Shown: positions 16,180 to 24,959 of the stretch, piece after piece
Layout: each line of letters starts with the position of its first letter
Position numbering within the stretch: position 1 is the stretch's first letter
Source: an uncultured Aquimarina sp.
Lineage (GTDB): Bacteria; Bacteroidota; Bacteroidia; Flavobacteriales; Flavobacteriaceae
NCBI GenBank assembly: GCA_947498935.1
Contig: CANMMM010000017.1
Span: 48,331 to 112,330 of the forward strand
Direction: 5' to 3'
Length of the DNA: 64,000 nt
Position numbers and translations under genes: made by a program
Notes under the pieces: model-generated
What the model saw: the letters and a program-made list of their open reading frames with translations, nothing else
Databases searched by the model: none
What the model was told of the DNA's origin: nothing

Positions 16180-17742
16180 ATGAATAGAAGGTTATTCGTC
16201 TTACTAATCATCCTGATGAGTATGTCGTTAATCGGGATTATTTTTGTTCAGGGATACTGGATTCAAAACACTGTAGAAAATAATAAAGAGCAGTTTTCTT
16301 ATAACGCTAAACAGATTTTAATTTCTGTAGCCAGTAAGATAGAATACAGGGAATTTGAAGAGATTTATTATCCGCTTAAGGAAATACTGGACAGTATTAA
16401 AGAGCCTGATAGTAAGACTATACAGCAGTTATTGGATATGCGGATGGATAGTGGTGCTTTTGCTTTTGCAGATGGGGTACTAGAAGAGGATAAGAAGTTG
16501 TTTTCTTCTTTTATCAATTTTAATATAGATACTGTAAAAATAAAAGCGATCATCAATCGCAATGTAGAAATTAGCAATGATATCAATGGGGAACATACCC
16601 TAGATAAAAAAACAAGGTCTAAGTTAGACAGAATTAGTGAATTAACGGATTTACAACGTAGGGATTATGAAATAGTAATAGATAAATTAGCCAATTTATC
16701 TCCAATACATCGCAGGGTGAAAAAAGGAGAAATTGAGGAATTAATCAAACGAGAATTGGCAGAGCGAGATATTGATATAGATTTTGAGTATGCGATCTAT
16801 AGTAATGCATTAGCTACTAAGGTGCGCTCAGAGGATTTTAGCTTAGATGCACCTGCGGCCACTTTGGTAATGCCGCTGTTTGAAAATGTAGATGGTTCGA
16901 GTAGGTATCAATTATATGTAAATTTTACAGGAAAGAAACGGTATATCATTTCTACGATCAAGGGAATGGCGATTTTATCTATCATCTTTACACTGATTAT
17001 TGTGATTGCATATTCGAGCGCCTTGTCTCAATTATTGCAACAACGACAAATTTCGCAAATCAAGACTGATTTTATCAATAATATGACGCATGAGTTGAAA
17101 ACACCAATTGCTACGATTAATCTAGCATTGGATGCGATCAAAAATCCAAAAATAGGCAGTGACCCTGAAAAAACGAAGCGGTACATGCAAATGATTAGAG
17201 AGGAGAATAAACGCATGCTGTCGCAAGTAGAAAATGTATTAAGAATCTCACAATTAGAGAAAAATGAGCTGAATATTAAAAAAGATAGGCTAGAAATGCA
17301 CGATATTATCGAAGATGCCGTTACTCATGTTTCACTAATTGTAGAAAATAGAGATGGGTATATAAAAACACATCTCGGTGCATTGAAATCTACGATATTG
17401 GCAAATGATAGCCATATGACAAATGTAGTGGTGAATATCTTGGATAATGCTATTAAGTACTCAGAAGATTCTCCTAAGGTAGATATCTATACTGAAAATA
17501 TAAAAAATAATATCGTCCTAAAAATCCGTGACCAAGGTATTGGTATGAGTAAGATTGCTCAGAAAAAAATCTTTGATAAATTTTTCAGAGAGCACACAGG
17601 AGATTTACACAACGTAAAAGGACATGGATTAGGGTTGACCTATGTGAAACGAATCGTAGATGACCATCATGGTCAGATATGGGTAGAGAGTGAACGGGGG
17701 AAAGGCTCTACTTTTGTAATAAAATTACCGTTAATATCTTAA
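16180..17742 (+). CDS. rprX: Sensor histidine kinase, RprX-like
   Basis: A 520-residue membrane sensor. It has an N-terminal transmembrane helix (residues 4-26), a periplasmic sensing region of about 230 residues, a second helix (about 263-283), a HisKA domain with phospho-acceptor His304 in NNMTHELKTP, and a HATPase domain with N-box NILDNAIKYS, G1 DQGIGM and G2 GHGLGLTYV. There is no obvious HAMP domain between the second helix and HisKA. It autophosphorylates and presumably passes the phosphate to Asp56 of the response regulator four bases downstream. The pair resembles RprX/RprY described in Bacteroides; the symbol is given on that resemblance. The signal sensed is unknown. Confidence 0.92.
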   Translation: MNRRLFVLLIILMSMSLIGIIFVQGYWIQNTVENNKEQFSYNAKQILISVASKIEYREFEEIYYPLKEILDSIKEPDSKTIQQLLDMRMDSGAFAFADGVLEEDKKLFSSFINFNIDTVKIKAIINRNVEISNDINGEHTLDKKTRSKLDRISELTDLQRRDYEIVIDKLANLSPIHRRVKKGEIEELIKRELAERDIDIDFEYAIYSNALATKVRSEDFSLDAPAATLVMPLFENVDGSSRYQLYVNFTGKKRYIISTIKGMAILSIIFTLIIVIAYSSALSQLLQQRQISQIKTDFINNMTHELKTPIATINLALDAIKNPKIGSDPEKTKRYMQMIREENKRMLSQVENVLRISQLEKNELNIKKDRLEMHDIIEDAVTHVSLIVENRDGYIKTHLGALKSTILANDSHMTNVVVNILDNAIKYSEDSPKVDIYTENIKNNIVLKIRDQGIGMSKIAQKKIFDKFFREHTGDLHNVKGHGLGLTYVKRIVDDHHGQIWVESERGKGSTFVIKLPLIS

Positions 17743-17746
17743 AAAT

Positions 17747-18460
17747 ATGGAAACAGAAAACAAAAAGATTTTGCTTGTAGAAGATGATCCGAATTTCGGT
17801 ACAGTACTGAAAGATTATCTAATTATGAATGATTATGATGTCGTACATGCTAAAAATGGGATGGAAGGCTTCGAAAAGTTTAAGAAAGATGATTATGATA
17901 TGTGCATTTTAGATGTAATGATGCCGTATAAAGATGGGTTTACTTTGGCTAAAGAGATCAGAGACAAGAATGAAGAGGTGCCAATCATTTTCTTAACAGC
18001 AAAAGCGATGAAAGAAGATGTACTGAAAGGGTATAAAGTAGGTGCAGATGATTACCTAAATAAGCCTTTTGATAGCGAAGTATTACTAATGAAGATACAG
18101 GCTATCATGCAACGTAAGAGTACCGAGTCTGTAGCAGACAGTAAGCAATTCGAATTTAAAATTGGAGATTTTCACTTAAACTCTAAGCTTAGATTCCTAA
18201 CGTTTACAGGTGAAGATCCAATTAAACTTTCTCCTAAAGAAAATGAATTATTGAGATTGCTAGCATTGCATTTGAATGATTTAATGCCTAGAGAGCTGGC
18301 GCTTACTAAAATATGGAGAGATGATAATTATTTTACGTCTCGTAGTATGGATGTATACATCGCTAAGCTTAGAAAATACCTGAAAAAGGACGAGAATGTA
18401 GAAATTTTAAATATACACGGAGAAGGGTTTAGGCTTGTTGTAAGAAGCAGCGAAGCATAA
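17747..18460 (+). CDS. rprY: OmpR-family response regulator, RprY-like
   Basis: A 237-residue regulator with a receiver domain (residues 6-120) holding acidic Glu12-Asp13-Asp14, phospho-acceptor Asp56 in CILDVMMP and Lys107 region LNKPF, then a winged-helix DNA-binding domain (about 135-232) with the recognition segment RSMDVYIAKLRKYL. It is co-transcribed with the kinase, four bases apart, and followed by a strong terminator. Homologues are nearly universal in Flavobacteriaceae and often essential-looking, but target genes cannot be read here. Confidence 0.95.
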   Translation: METENKKILLVEDDPNFGTVLKDYLIMNDYDVVHAKNGMEGFEKFKKDDYDMCILDVMMPYKDGFTLAKEIRDKNEEVPIIFLTAKAMKEDVLKGYKVGADDYLNKPFDSEVLLMKIQAIMQRKSTESVADSKQFEFKIGDFHLNSKLRFLTFTGEDPIKLSPKENELLRLLALHLNDLMPRELALTKIWRDDNYFTSRSMDVYIAKLRKYLKKDENVEILNIHGEGFRLVVRSSEA

Positions 18461-18570
18461 AGGCTCTGGCGGTATAATATGAAGTTATTGATAAAGAAGT
18501 GGGGATTTTTATTCTGATAATTTTCAAATTATAGTAAGGTGTAATAACAATAACGGTATAAGTCTATTAA

Positions 18571-18609
18571 AAAAAACACTGTAGCATTTAGAAAGCTACA
18601 GTGTTTTTT
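18571..18609. terminator. Bidirectional terminator between rprY and miaA
   Basis: A perfect 15-bp stem (18571-18585 with 18595-18609) including A-runs and T-runs at both ends, suited to ending transcription from either side. It overlaps the last codons and stop of miaA. Confidence 0.9.
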
Positions 18610-19501
18610 TTGTGATATACGCGTGTATTTCTTCTGCAGAAGCTTGGTAATCGAACCACTGTATAGTAGGGTCTTTTCGAAACCAAGTCAATTGTCTTTT
18701 TGCAAAACGTCTTGTATTTTTTTTAATCTCAGCAATGGCTGTTTCTAGTGTTTGATTGCCTTCTAGATACTGGAATAATTCTTTGTATCCTACAGTGTTT
18801 AATGCGTTGAGGTGTTTGTAAGGTTGTAATTGGGTAACTTCGGGAATTAGTCCTTCTTCGATCATAAGGTCTACACGTCGATTGATACGATCATAAATGA
18901 TAGGTCTGTCTGCGGAGAGTCCTATTTTAATACTCGTAAAGGGGCGCTTCTTTGGAGTAGCTGTGATAAAAGAGGAATAGGGTTTTCCGCTACCAATACA
19001 GATTTCTAAGGCTCGCATTACTCGGTGTGGATTGTGTATGTCTACAGTAGTGTAGTAGTCAGGATCTTCTTTTTTTAAGACTTCTTGTAGATGTGCGATA
19101 CCTTTAGTGTCTAATAATGTCTGTAATTCCTGTCGAATTTTAGGAGCTACGGTAGGAAAATGATCTAAGCCTTTGGTTACGGCATCTATATAGAGCCCAG
19201 AACCTCCGATAAGAATAATGTAGTCATTGGTCTTAAAAAGAGTGTTGAGCAGGGTGAGGGCTTCTTGTTCGTAATCTCCTACAGTATACGTAGCGGTAAT
19301 ACTTTTGTGCTGTATGCAATGGTGTGGAGCTGCTGCTAACTCTTGTGGAGTGGGTACAGCTGTACCGATACGCATTTCTTTATAGAACTGTCTACTATCT
19401 GCCGATATAATCTCACAGTTTAGCTGCTTTGCTAGGGCTATACTGGTACTGGTTTTGCCAATGGCTGTAGGCCCTACAATGACTATTAGGTGTTTATTCA
19501 T
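18596..19501 (-). CDS. miaA: tRNA dimethylallyltransferase MiaA
   Basis: MiaA adds a dimethylallyl group to N6 of adenosine 37 in tRNAs reading UNN codons. The 301-residue protein starts MNKHLIVIVGPTAIGKTSTS with the P-loop GPTAIGKT at residues 10-17, followed by SADSRQFYK with the catalytic Asp/Arg, GGSGLYIDAV, and the C-terminal KRQLTWFRKDP typical of the family. The start overlaps the stop of the ion-channel gene by eight bases, so the two are translationally linked. The 3' end lies inside the bidirectional terminator. Confidence 0.96.
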   Translation of the reverse strand: MNKHLIVIVGPTAIGKTSTSIALAKQLNCEIISADSRQFYKEMRIGTAVPTPQELAAAPHHCIQHKSITATYTVGDYEQEALTLLNTLFKTNDYIILIGGSGLYIDAVTKGLDHFPTVAPKIRQELQTLLDTKGIAHLQEVLKKEDPDYYTTVDIHNPHRVMRALEICIGSGKPYSSFITATPKKRPFTSIKIGLSADRPIIYDRINRRVDLMIEEGLIPEVTQLQPYKHLNALNTVGYKELFQYLEGNQTLETAIAEIKKNTRRFAKRQLTWFRKDPTIQWFDYQASAEEIHAYITKKTL

Positions 19502-20324
19502 TATTTAAAGATGCACCACATTTGTGACAAAATCGAGCAGAATCTGCATGATTCGTTTCATTACAATTGCTACAAGATTGGGTGTTTAGGTTTACTTTTT
19601 TTAGTTGTTGCGTATATTCGGCACTAACGATACCGGTAGGAACGGCAATAATTCCGTATCCTAATACCATAACGATGGAGGCGATGAATTGTCCTAATGG
19701 AGTATGCGGAGAGATGTCTCCGTATCCCACAGTAGTTAATGTTACAATACACCAGTACACACTTCTAGGAATACTGGTAAATCCGTATTCAGGTCCTTCT
19801 ACTAGGTACATGATGGTACCTAAGATAATAGCAATGATCATTACAGCAGATAAAAATACGGCGATTTTAACTCTACTGGCGATGAGTGACTTCACTAGAT
19901 TGTTAGACTCTCCTATATAGCGTGCTAATTTTAGAATTCGAAATACACGAAGTAAGCGCAAGGCGCGAAGCGCTACCAGTGCATGTGTACCCATAAAAAA
20001 CAGTGATAAGTATTTAGGAATCGTGGATAAAAAATCGATGATTCCAAAATAGCTGAAAATATAGTTTTTAGGCTTGTTTATAGCGACTATCCTAAGGATA
20101 TATTCGATGGTAAATAGTAGGGTAATAACCCATTCTGCAATGTTGAAATAATATGCGTAGGCGTCATTAATATAGGATACGCTTTCGAGCATAACCAATA
20201 TGATACTTGCTACTATAAATATGAGCAGTACGATGTCAAACAGTTTGCCTGCAGGTGTGTCGGCTTCGTAAATTACTTCATGTAATTTTTGTTTCCAATT
20301 GGTATGTGTTACTTTTTTGCTCAA
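19494..20324 (-). CDS. Voltage-gated potassium channel-like protein with C-terminal zinc ribbon
   Basis: A 276-residue ion transporter of the six-helix type. Membrane helices are visible from about residue 27 to 235, with an S4-like helix containing repeated Arg (RALRLLRVFRILKLARY), a pore helix and the selectivity filter TVGYGD near residue 198, so potassium selectivity is expected. The cytoplasmic C-terminus carries CSNCNETNHADSARFCHKCG, two CxxC pairs forming a zinc-ribbon (about residues 252-271). This tail could bind a metal or a partner. It lies directly upstream of miaA with an 8-base overlap, which looks like positional coupling rather than shared function. Confidence 0.93.
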   Translation of the reverse strand: MSKKVTHTNWKQKLHEVIYEADTPAGKLFDIVLLIFIVASIILVMLESVSYINDAYAYYFNIAEWVITLLFTIEYILRIVAINKPKNYIFSYFGIIDFLSTIPKYLSLFFMGTHALVALRALRLLRVFRILKLARYIGESNNLVKSLIASRVKIAVFLSAVMIIAIILGTIMYLVEGPEYGFTSIPRSVYWCIVTLTTVGYGDISPHTPLGQFIASIVMVLGYGIIAVPTGIVSAEYTQQLKKVNLNTQSCSNCNETNHADSARFCHKCGASLNNE

Positions 20325-20363
20325 TGATGCCGTATTCTAGGCAACTAAAGTACTAAAAATTAG

Positions 20364-22328
20364 TTAACTTTTTTTGATGGTAATCACAGTGTTCTCTTCA
20401 ATATCTACGATATGATTAAAAAAGCTTTTAATGGCTTCGTAATAGACTGTAGCGTAGTATGAAGTGGTGAAGCTAATAAAATGATTGATTGTAATGGTGT
20501 TTTCTTTTACAGCGAAACTAGTTACTAGCCTTCCTAATTGATCTGGTAATGCGTATGAGGTGTTTTTAGGTATATCTATAAAGTTGTAACCATCAGGGAT
20601 GGTAAGGGTTACATTATAAGCAAAACCTCTGGTGTATCCAAAATCTACAGGATATGTGCGCTCATTGAGTTTAAAAGGGTTTTTAGTGAAAAAGGGTCTG
20701 TTAAACGGTTTGATAAATGCCATGTCGTCCATAAACTGAACATCGTAGTTGTAGGATATTTTTTCTATAATTGGCTTGTCTAATGCATCAATAGCTGCGA
20801 TTTCTTTGGTTGTAATTTCGATCTCATCAGTTTGTGGGAGCAATTGGCCTAAGTATGTATCTTCATTCGTAGTGGTCAGTTGATTCCTTACTTCTAGGGC
20901 ATCATAGCCAGAGTGTAAGAATTCTGCGGTACTGGATATTTTATCGTCTGTGGTGAGTTCTAGTACTTCTTTGTAATAGTTAGAAGAGCGTTGTTTGGGT
21001 ACAATGTCTATCCACTCACTAGCCGTATCAAAATCAAGTTGTCTTCCGTATTGGTTTAAGCATCTATACGGTACCTGCCCAAAAGCGAGCTGTGTATCGG
21101 TAGCATCTAATAGGTACGTCTTATTATCTAGCGTGAGTTGTACGATTAGGTAATTAAAATCTGATAATACAGGGTGTAATTTGGTGGCGTAGCCATTCTC
21201 TCTGGTAGAAATTAAGACAGGATGTACTATAAAACCTTGTTGTTTGAGTGTGTTGTGAAGTAGGGTGTTGATGCTGCCTACATTTCCTGTTTTGGTTTTG
21301 AGTACTTCTTTCAGATCTGTATCACGAAACAGATTATATGCTTTATTCCAAGTATAGGCTTCTGTAATATAGCGGTATATTTTCTTTGCTTTTTCCAAAG
21401 CAGTAGGCATACTTTGTATATCTGTAGGAAGCACTTCCTTGGTGCTATTTATTTTTTTGAGTTGTAATCCTATGTTGTTTTCTTTTTTTAGTTTTCGATC
21501 TACATTTTTCCATGTATCGGTATACTTTGTATTGCGTCCATCAAATCCTTTGAATTCTTTAAGTTCATATGCGACTCTAGAAAAATAATTCTTTTTTGCC
21601 GTCATGTATTCTTCTTCTTTAAAAGCAGGGATGTCTACCATTACATACTTATTATGCGAGCAGTTGGAATATCCGCGAGATGTTTCTAAGCATCTTTTTT
21701 TTAAGTCTGATTCATTAGTTTTTAACTTCATATGCCCTACCAATCTGATATTGTATAAATAATTCCCGGGCAGGTCTGTAACATATTCGCTATACAATTT
21801 AGGAATCTCATCTTGGAAATCCCACCCATTAAAATTAAAGGTGAACGGAGACTCTAATTGGTAGGAATACCGAATGACAGATCCAGGTTTGATATTCGGA
21901 AATGTAAAACGTACGACATCAAAATGTTCGCTATAGGCTGTTTTAAAGATGTAGCTTTTGGCTACTTCGGCACGTACCACTTTGCCATCTTCTATGTTGT
22001 AGGTGTGTGCAGTAAGTTGGTTGATTTTCTCTTTGTTCGATTTATTCTTATAGAGATAAATTTCTATGTTTGCTTGCTCATAGCCATCTTCGTTTAAGAT
22101 CTTTATTTTTCGTTCGTAATCTGTAAGTAGATTGTACGATTTTCCGTTCTGTATTCTACTATATCCTTTTTCGTAGATATAGAAAGCATTGGCAGTACTG
22201 TCTTTGGGATAGGTGGTAGCGCTAAGGTCGTATTGGCTTACCACCATACTTTTCGTATTATAATTTCCTTGTGCTTGTAGTGTAATGCAGGTAATTCCTA
22301 TGACTAGGAATACTAATAATGATTTCAT
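20364..22328 (-). CDS. Exported DUF3857 / transglutaminase-like protein
   Basis: A 654-residue exported protein with a cleavable signal peptide ending near TLQAQ (residue 20). The N-terminal half is a DUF3857 domain (segments YSYQLESPF and YSEYVTDLPG), followed by a transglutaminase-like core (ITEAYTWNKAY to YLLDATD) and a DUF3858-like C-terminal beta domain. In the core, the position that is Cys in active transglutaminases appears as Val or Gly in TKTGNVGSINTLL, so cysteine-type catalysis is unlikely, as in many Bacteroidota members. A role in cell-envelope or carbohydrate handling is only a guess. It stands alone; repeat B6 lies upstream of its start. Confidence 0.85.
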   Translation of the reverse strand: MKSLLVFLVIGITCITLQAQGNYNTKSMVVSQYDLSATTYPKDSTANAFYIYEKGYSRIQNGKSYNLLTDYERKIKILNEDGYEQANIEIYLYKNKSNKEKINQLTAHTYNIEDGKVVRAEVAKSYIFKTAYSEHFDVVRFTFPNIKPGSVIRYSYQLESPFTFNFNGWDFQDEIPKLYSEYVTDLPGNYLYNIRLVGHMKLKTNESDLKKRCLETSRGYSNCSHNKYVMVDIPAFKEEEYMTAKKNYFSRVAYELKEFKGFDGRNTKYTDTWKNVDRKLKKENNIGLQLKKINSTKEVLPTDIQSMPTALEKAKKIYRYITEAYTWNKAYNLFRDTDLKEVLKTKTGNVGSINTLLHNTLKQQGFIVHPVLISTRENGYATKLHPVLSDFNYLIVQLTLDNKTYLLDATDTQLAFGQVPYRCLNQYGRQLDFDTASEWIDIVPKQRSSNYYKEVLELTTDDKISSTAEFLHSGYDALEVRNQLTTTNEDTYLGQLLPQTDEIEITTKEIAAIDALDKPIIEKISYNYDVQFMDDMAFIKPFNRPFFTKNPFKLNERTYPVDFGYTRGFAYNVTLTIPDGYNFIDIPKNTSYALPDQLGRLVTSFAVKENTITINHFISFTTSYYATVYYEAIKSFFNHIVDIEENTVITIKKS

Positions 22329-22351
22329 GTAGGTATTTGTTTATTTTCCAT

Positions 22352-22515
22352 GAAGTTGTTTGCACTTTTCTAATTTCAGCGAACATCCCAAGATTTTGTG
22401 ACCAAATACAGTGATTTTTTGCTGTATAGTAGTGCTACGGAACTCAAAAACCGCAAAACTTAGCTGCAAAAGGATCGTTTATTATAGCAAATTATAAAAA
22501 GTGTAAACTCCTTCT
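22352..22515. repeat. Repeat family B, copy B6 (full length)
   Basis: A 164-bp copy starting GAAGTTGTTTGCACTTTTC, with TTTCAGCGAACATCCCAAG, the centre TGCTGTATAGTAGTGCTACGG and the block AAAGGATCGTTTATTATAGC, ending AAGTGTAAACTCCTTC. It fills the gap between the exonuclease fusion and the DUF3857 gene. Confidence 0.88.
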
Positions 22516-22550
22516 ATACATAAGTGTCAATACGAACAAAAATGTTACCC

Positions 22551-23936
22551 TTAGATGTCGGATTTTTTTTGATCAATAGGGTGGATCTTAATTCTTTTGT
22601 TACGACGTAGATAACTTTGGATGATATGCTGCGCATCTCTATTATGGGAAATAGGTGTAATGAGGGTTCTTAAAATATCAATGTTGTGTAATTGGTGATT
22701 TAATGCGATGTGTCCAATTCCTTGTAATGCTCCATTTTCTATCAGTACCACACTTTGTTCTTCAATCTTTCTCCCTCGGTCTATGAGTACCATATGTTGG
22801 TTGTCAAAAGATTGGTCTTGGAGTAGCTGTTGTACCTTTTGGTTATAATGTGCGGCTGATTCTTCTTGTATACAAGCGCCGTCACATTTTTTAATCCCAT
22901 GATCAAAGCAAGCAGCTTTTGTGTCCTCTAGTCCCACTAATTTAGGGCACAAGTCATACTGTTCTACCCATCGTTGTAGATATACTTTAGCTTGCTGTTT
23001 GTTAGTGAAGGTAGTAATACATTTTTTGTTAGGGACTACTTTTGTAGCAGCTAATTGTATGTAACCATTGGCGTCTGTAAACTGATATAAAGCTTGCTGA
23101 AATTTAGCACTTTTGAGCGCTCGATTGTATCTGGGCCTATTGCGTTTGATTTCTTCATTTTCTTTGAGCAAGGCTAGTAATTCACTTCCAGTGATTTCAT
23201 AGGTAATATCGGTTACTTCTTTCTGGATTTTTTTCGCTTTTTTGTTGCTGCTTGTAAAATGCTGATTGAGGCGTTTTTTGATGTTTTTACTTTTTCCGAT
23301 GTAGATAATTGTGCCACCTTCTCCATGAATATAATATACGCCTGTTTCAATAGGCGCTTTATCCACGAGTTGAATTAATTTTTGAGCTACTGTTTTTTGC
23401 ACCTCAGATTTTACAGCTTGTGTAATGATGGTTTTTTCTATGTCTTTGGCAAGTAAGAGTTGGAATAATTTTACGGTAGCAATAGCATCTCCATTAGCTC
23501 TATGTCTATCCGCTATAGGAATACCTAGATTACGTACGAGTTTTCCGAGACTATACGAAGGTTGATCGGGGATCAATGTTTTGGATAGTTCTACAGTACA
23601 TAAAGATTGTCTTTTGAATTCAAACCCTAATCTAGAAAATTCTGTACGCAGAATTCGATAATCAAAACTAGCATTATGTGCCACAATGATACAGTCGGTA
23701 GTGATTTCTACAATTCTTTTGGCCACTTCATAAAACTTAGGAGCATTCCGAAGCATTTCGTTATTAATCCCTGTCAGAGTAACGACAAAGGGTTGTATGG
23801 GGCGCTCGGGATTGATCAAACTGATAAATTGATCTACTACCTCATGCCCGTCGAACCGATAGATGGCAATTTCAGTGATGCCTTCTTCATTGTATTTACC
23901 TCCTGTAGTTTCTATATCTAAAATTGCGTACATCAT
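22551..23936 (-). CDS. DnaQ-type 3'-5' exonuclease fused to GIY-YIG nuclease domain
   Basis: A 461-residue two-domain nuclease. The N-terminal part (1 to about 170) is a DEDDh exonuclease like the DNA polymerase III epsilon subunit: Exo I DIETTGG (Asp7, Glu9), Exo II HNASFDYRIL and Exo III HRANGDAIAT. The middle (about 197-275) is a GIY-YIG domain, TGVYYIHGEGGTIIYIGKSKNIKKRLNQH, as in UvrC and Cho. The C-terminal part has Cys residues (CPKL, CFDHGIKKCDGAC) in a UvrC-like arrangement. This fusion occurs across Bacteroidota and probably works in DNA repair, cutting and trimming damaged strands. uvrA lies elsewhere in the window. The start is MMYAILD; the second Met is equally possible. Confidence 0.9.
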   Translation of the reverse strand: MMYAILDIETTGGKYNEEGITEIAIYRFDGHEVVDQFISLINPERPIQPFVVTLTGINNEMLRNAPKFYEVAKRIVEITTDCIIVAHNASFDYRILRTEFSRLGFEFKRQSLCTVELSKTLIPDQPSYSLGKLVRNLGIPIADRHRANGDAIATVKLFQLLLAKDIEKTIITQAVKSEVQKTVAQKLIQLVDKAPIETGVYYIHGEGGTIIYIGKSKNIKKRLNQHFTSSNKKAKKIQKEVTDITYEITGSELLALLKENEEIKRNRPRYNRALKSAKFQQALYQFTDANGYIQLAATKVVPNKKCITTFTNKQQAKVYLQRWVEQYDLCPKLVGLEDTKAACFDHGIKKCDGACIQEESAAHYNQKVQQLLQDQSFDNQHMVLIDRGRKIEEQSVVLIENGALQGIGHIALNHQLHNIDILRTLITPISHNRDAQHIIQSYLRRNKRIKIHPIDQKKSDI

Positions 23937-23980
23937 GCGAGTTGCCTACGGGTTTTGATGAGTTTGTTGTATCATTTGTA

Positions 23981-24649
23981 TTATGAATGCTGGTAGTTTC
24001 TAGCCCCAAAAATCGAACTACCTATCCGTACCATAGTACTTCCGGTAGCAATGGCTATTTTGTAATCGCCACTCATTCCTATAGACAGCTCAGTAATGCT
24101 AGGGTGTTGCTCAGAGAGTGTTATAAAAAACTGACGCAGGGTGTCAAATTCTGATTGAATTTGTGCAGTGTCTTCTGTAAAAGTAGCCATTCCCATCACC
24201 CCTGTGATGCGTATATTAGAAAGCGCTTGTACCGCTTCTGAGTTGATCAATGTAGTAGCCTCGCTGCTATGCATCCCGAATTTACTGTCTTCTTGTGCTA
24301 TTTTAATTTGTAGAAAGCAATGAATGATTCGATCGTGCTTTAGTGCCTGTTTGTTGATTTCTTTTAGCAGTTTTAAACTATCTACCGCATGAATGGTATG
24401 TACATAAGGCGCCATGTATTTTACTTTATTGGTTTGTACATGTCCAATCATATGCCATTCAATATCTTTGGGTAGTGCTTCCCATTTTTGGGTCATTTCC
24501 TGTATTTTATTTTCACCAAAAATGCGCTGCCCAGCATCGTATGCCTCGCTTAAATCTGTAATGGGTTTTGTTTTGGATACTGCTACCAGAGTAACATGCG
24601 CAGGAAGTGATGCACGAATCTGTTGTAAGTTTGCTGCTATTACATTCAT
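23981..24649 (-). CDS. YggS/PLPBP family pyridoxal phosphate-binding protein
   Basis: A 222-residue PLP-homeostasis protein with a single TIM-barrel-like domain. Lys26 in VAVSKTKP binds PLP, and the motifs FGENKIQE, WHMIGHVQTNK and SIGMSGDYKIAI are typical. These proteins keep PLP and amino acid metabolism balanced and have no clear catalytic activity. The ATG at 24649 gives MNVIAANLQQIR; a TTG three codons earlier is in frame but not needed. The next gene downstream is the exonuclease fusion, 44 bases away on the same strand. Confidence 0.94.
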   Translation of the reverse strand: MNVIAANLQQIRASLPAHVTLVAVSKTKPITDLSEAYDAGQRIFGENKIQEMTQKWEALPKDIEWHMIGHVQTNKVKYMAPYVHTIHAVDSLKLLKEINKQALKHDRIIHCFLQIKIAQEDSKFGMHSSEATTLINSEAVQALSNIRITGVMGMATFTEDTAQIQSEFDTLRQFFITLSEQHPSITELSIGMSGDYKIAIATGSTMVRIGSSIFGARNYQHS

Positions 24650-24721
24650 AAGCAACAAATATACTTATAAAATTGAATTTTTATGAATGCTTAAAGTGTA
24701 TATCCAGTAAGTGAAAACAAT

Positions 24722-24884
24722 GAAGTGGTGTAAACTTTTTTCCAGTTGCTATACAAACGATCTTTTGTACCCAAATTTTGTAATTTTTTAGTTTCATAGC
24801 ATTGGCGATGCATCAAAAAAATACTGCATTTGGTTATAAAATCTTGCGATGGTCACTGAAATCAAAAAAAGTTTACATCACTTC
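24722..24884. repeat. Repeat family B, copy B7 (full length)
   Basis: A 163-bp copy from GAAGTGGTGTAAAC to GTTTACATCACTTC, with CAAACGATCTTTTGTACCC, TTTAGTTTCATAGC at the centre and CACTGAAATCAAAAAAAG at the right end. It occupies half of the 310-base gap between yggS and the DUF1015 gene; nothing else is seen there. Confidence 0.9.
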
Positions 24885-24959
24885 CTTCTTAGTGCTACAT
24901 GCACTCAAAAAACAGTACTTTATGATAGCTAATAAAAAGAGACCTTATAGTGCTAATTT

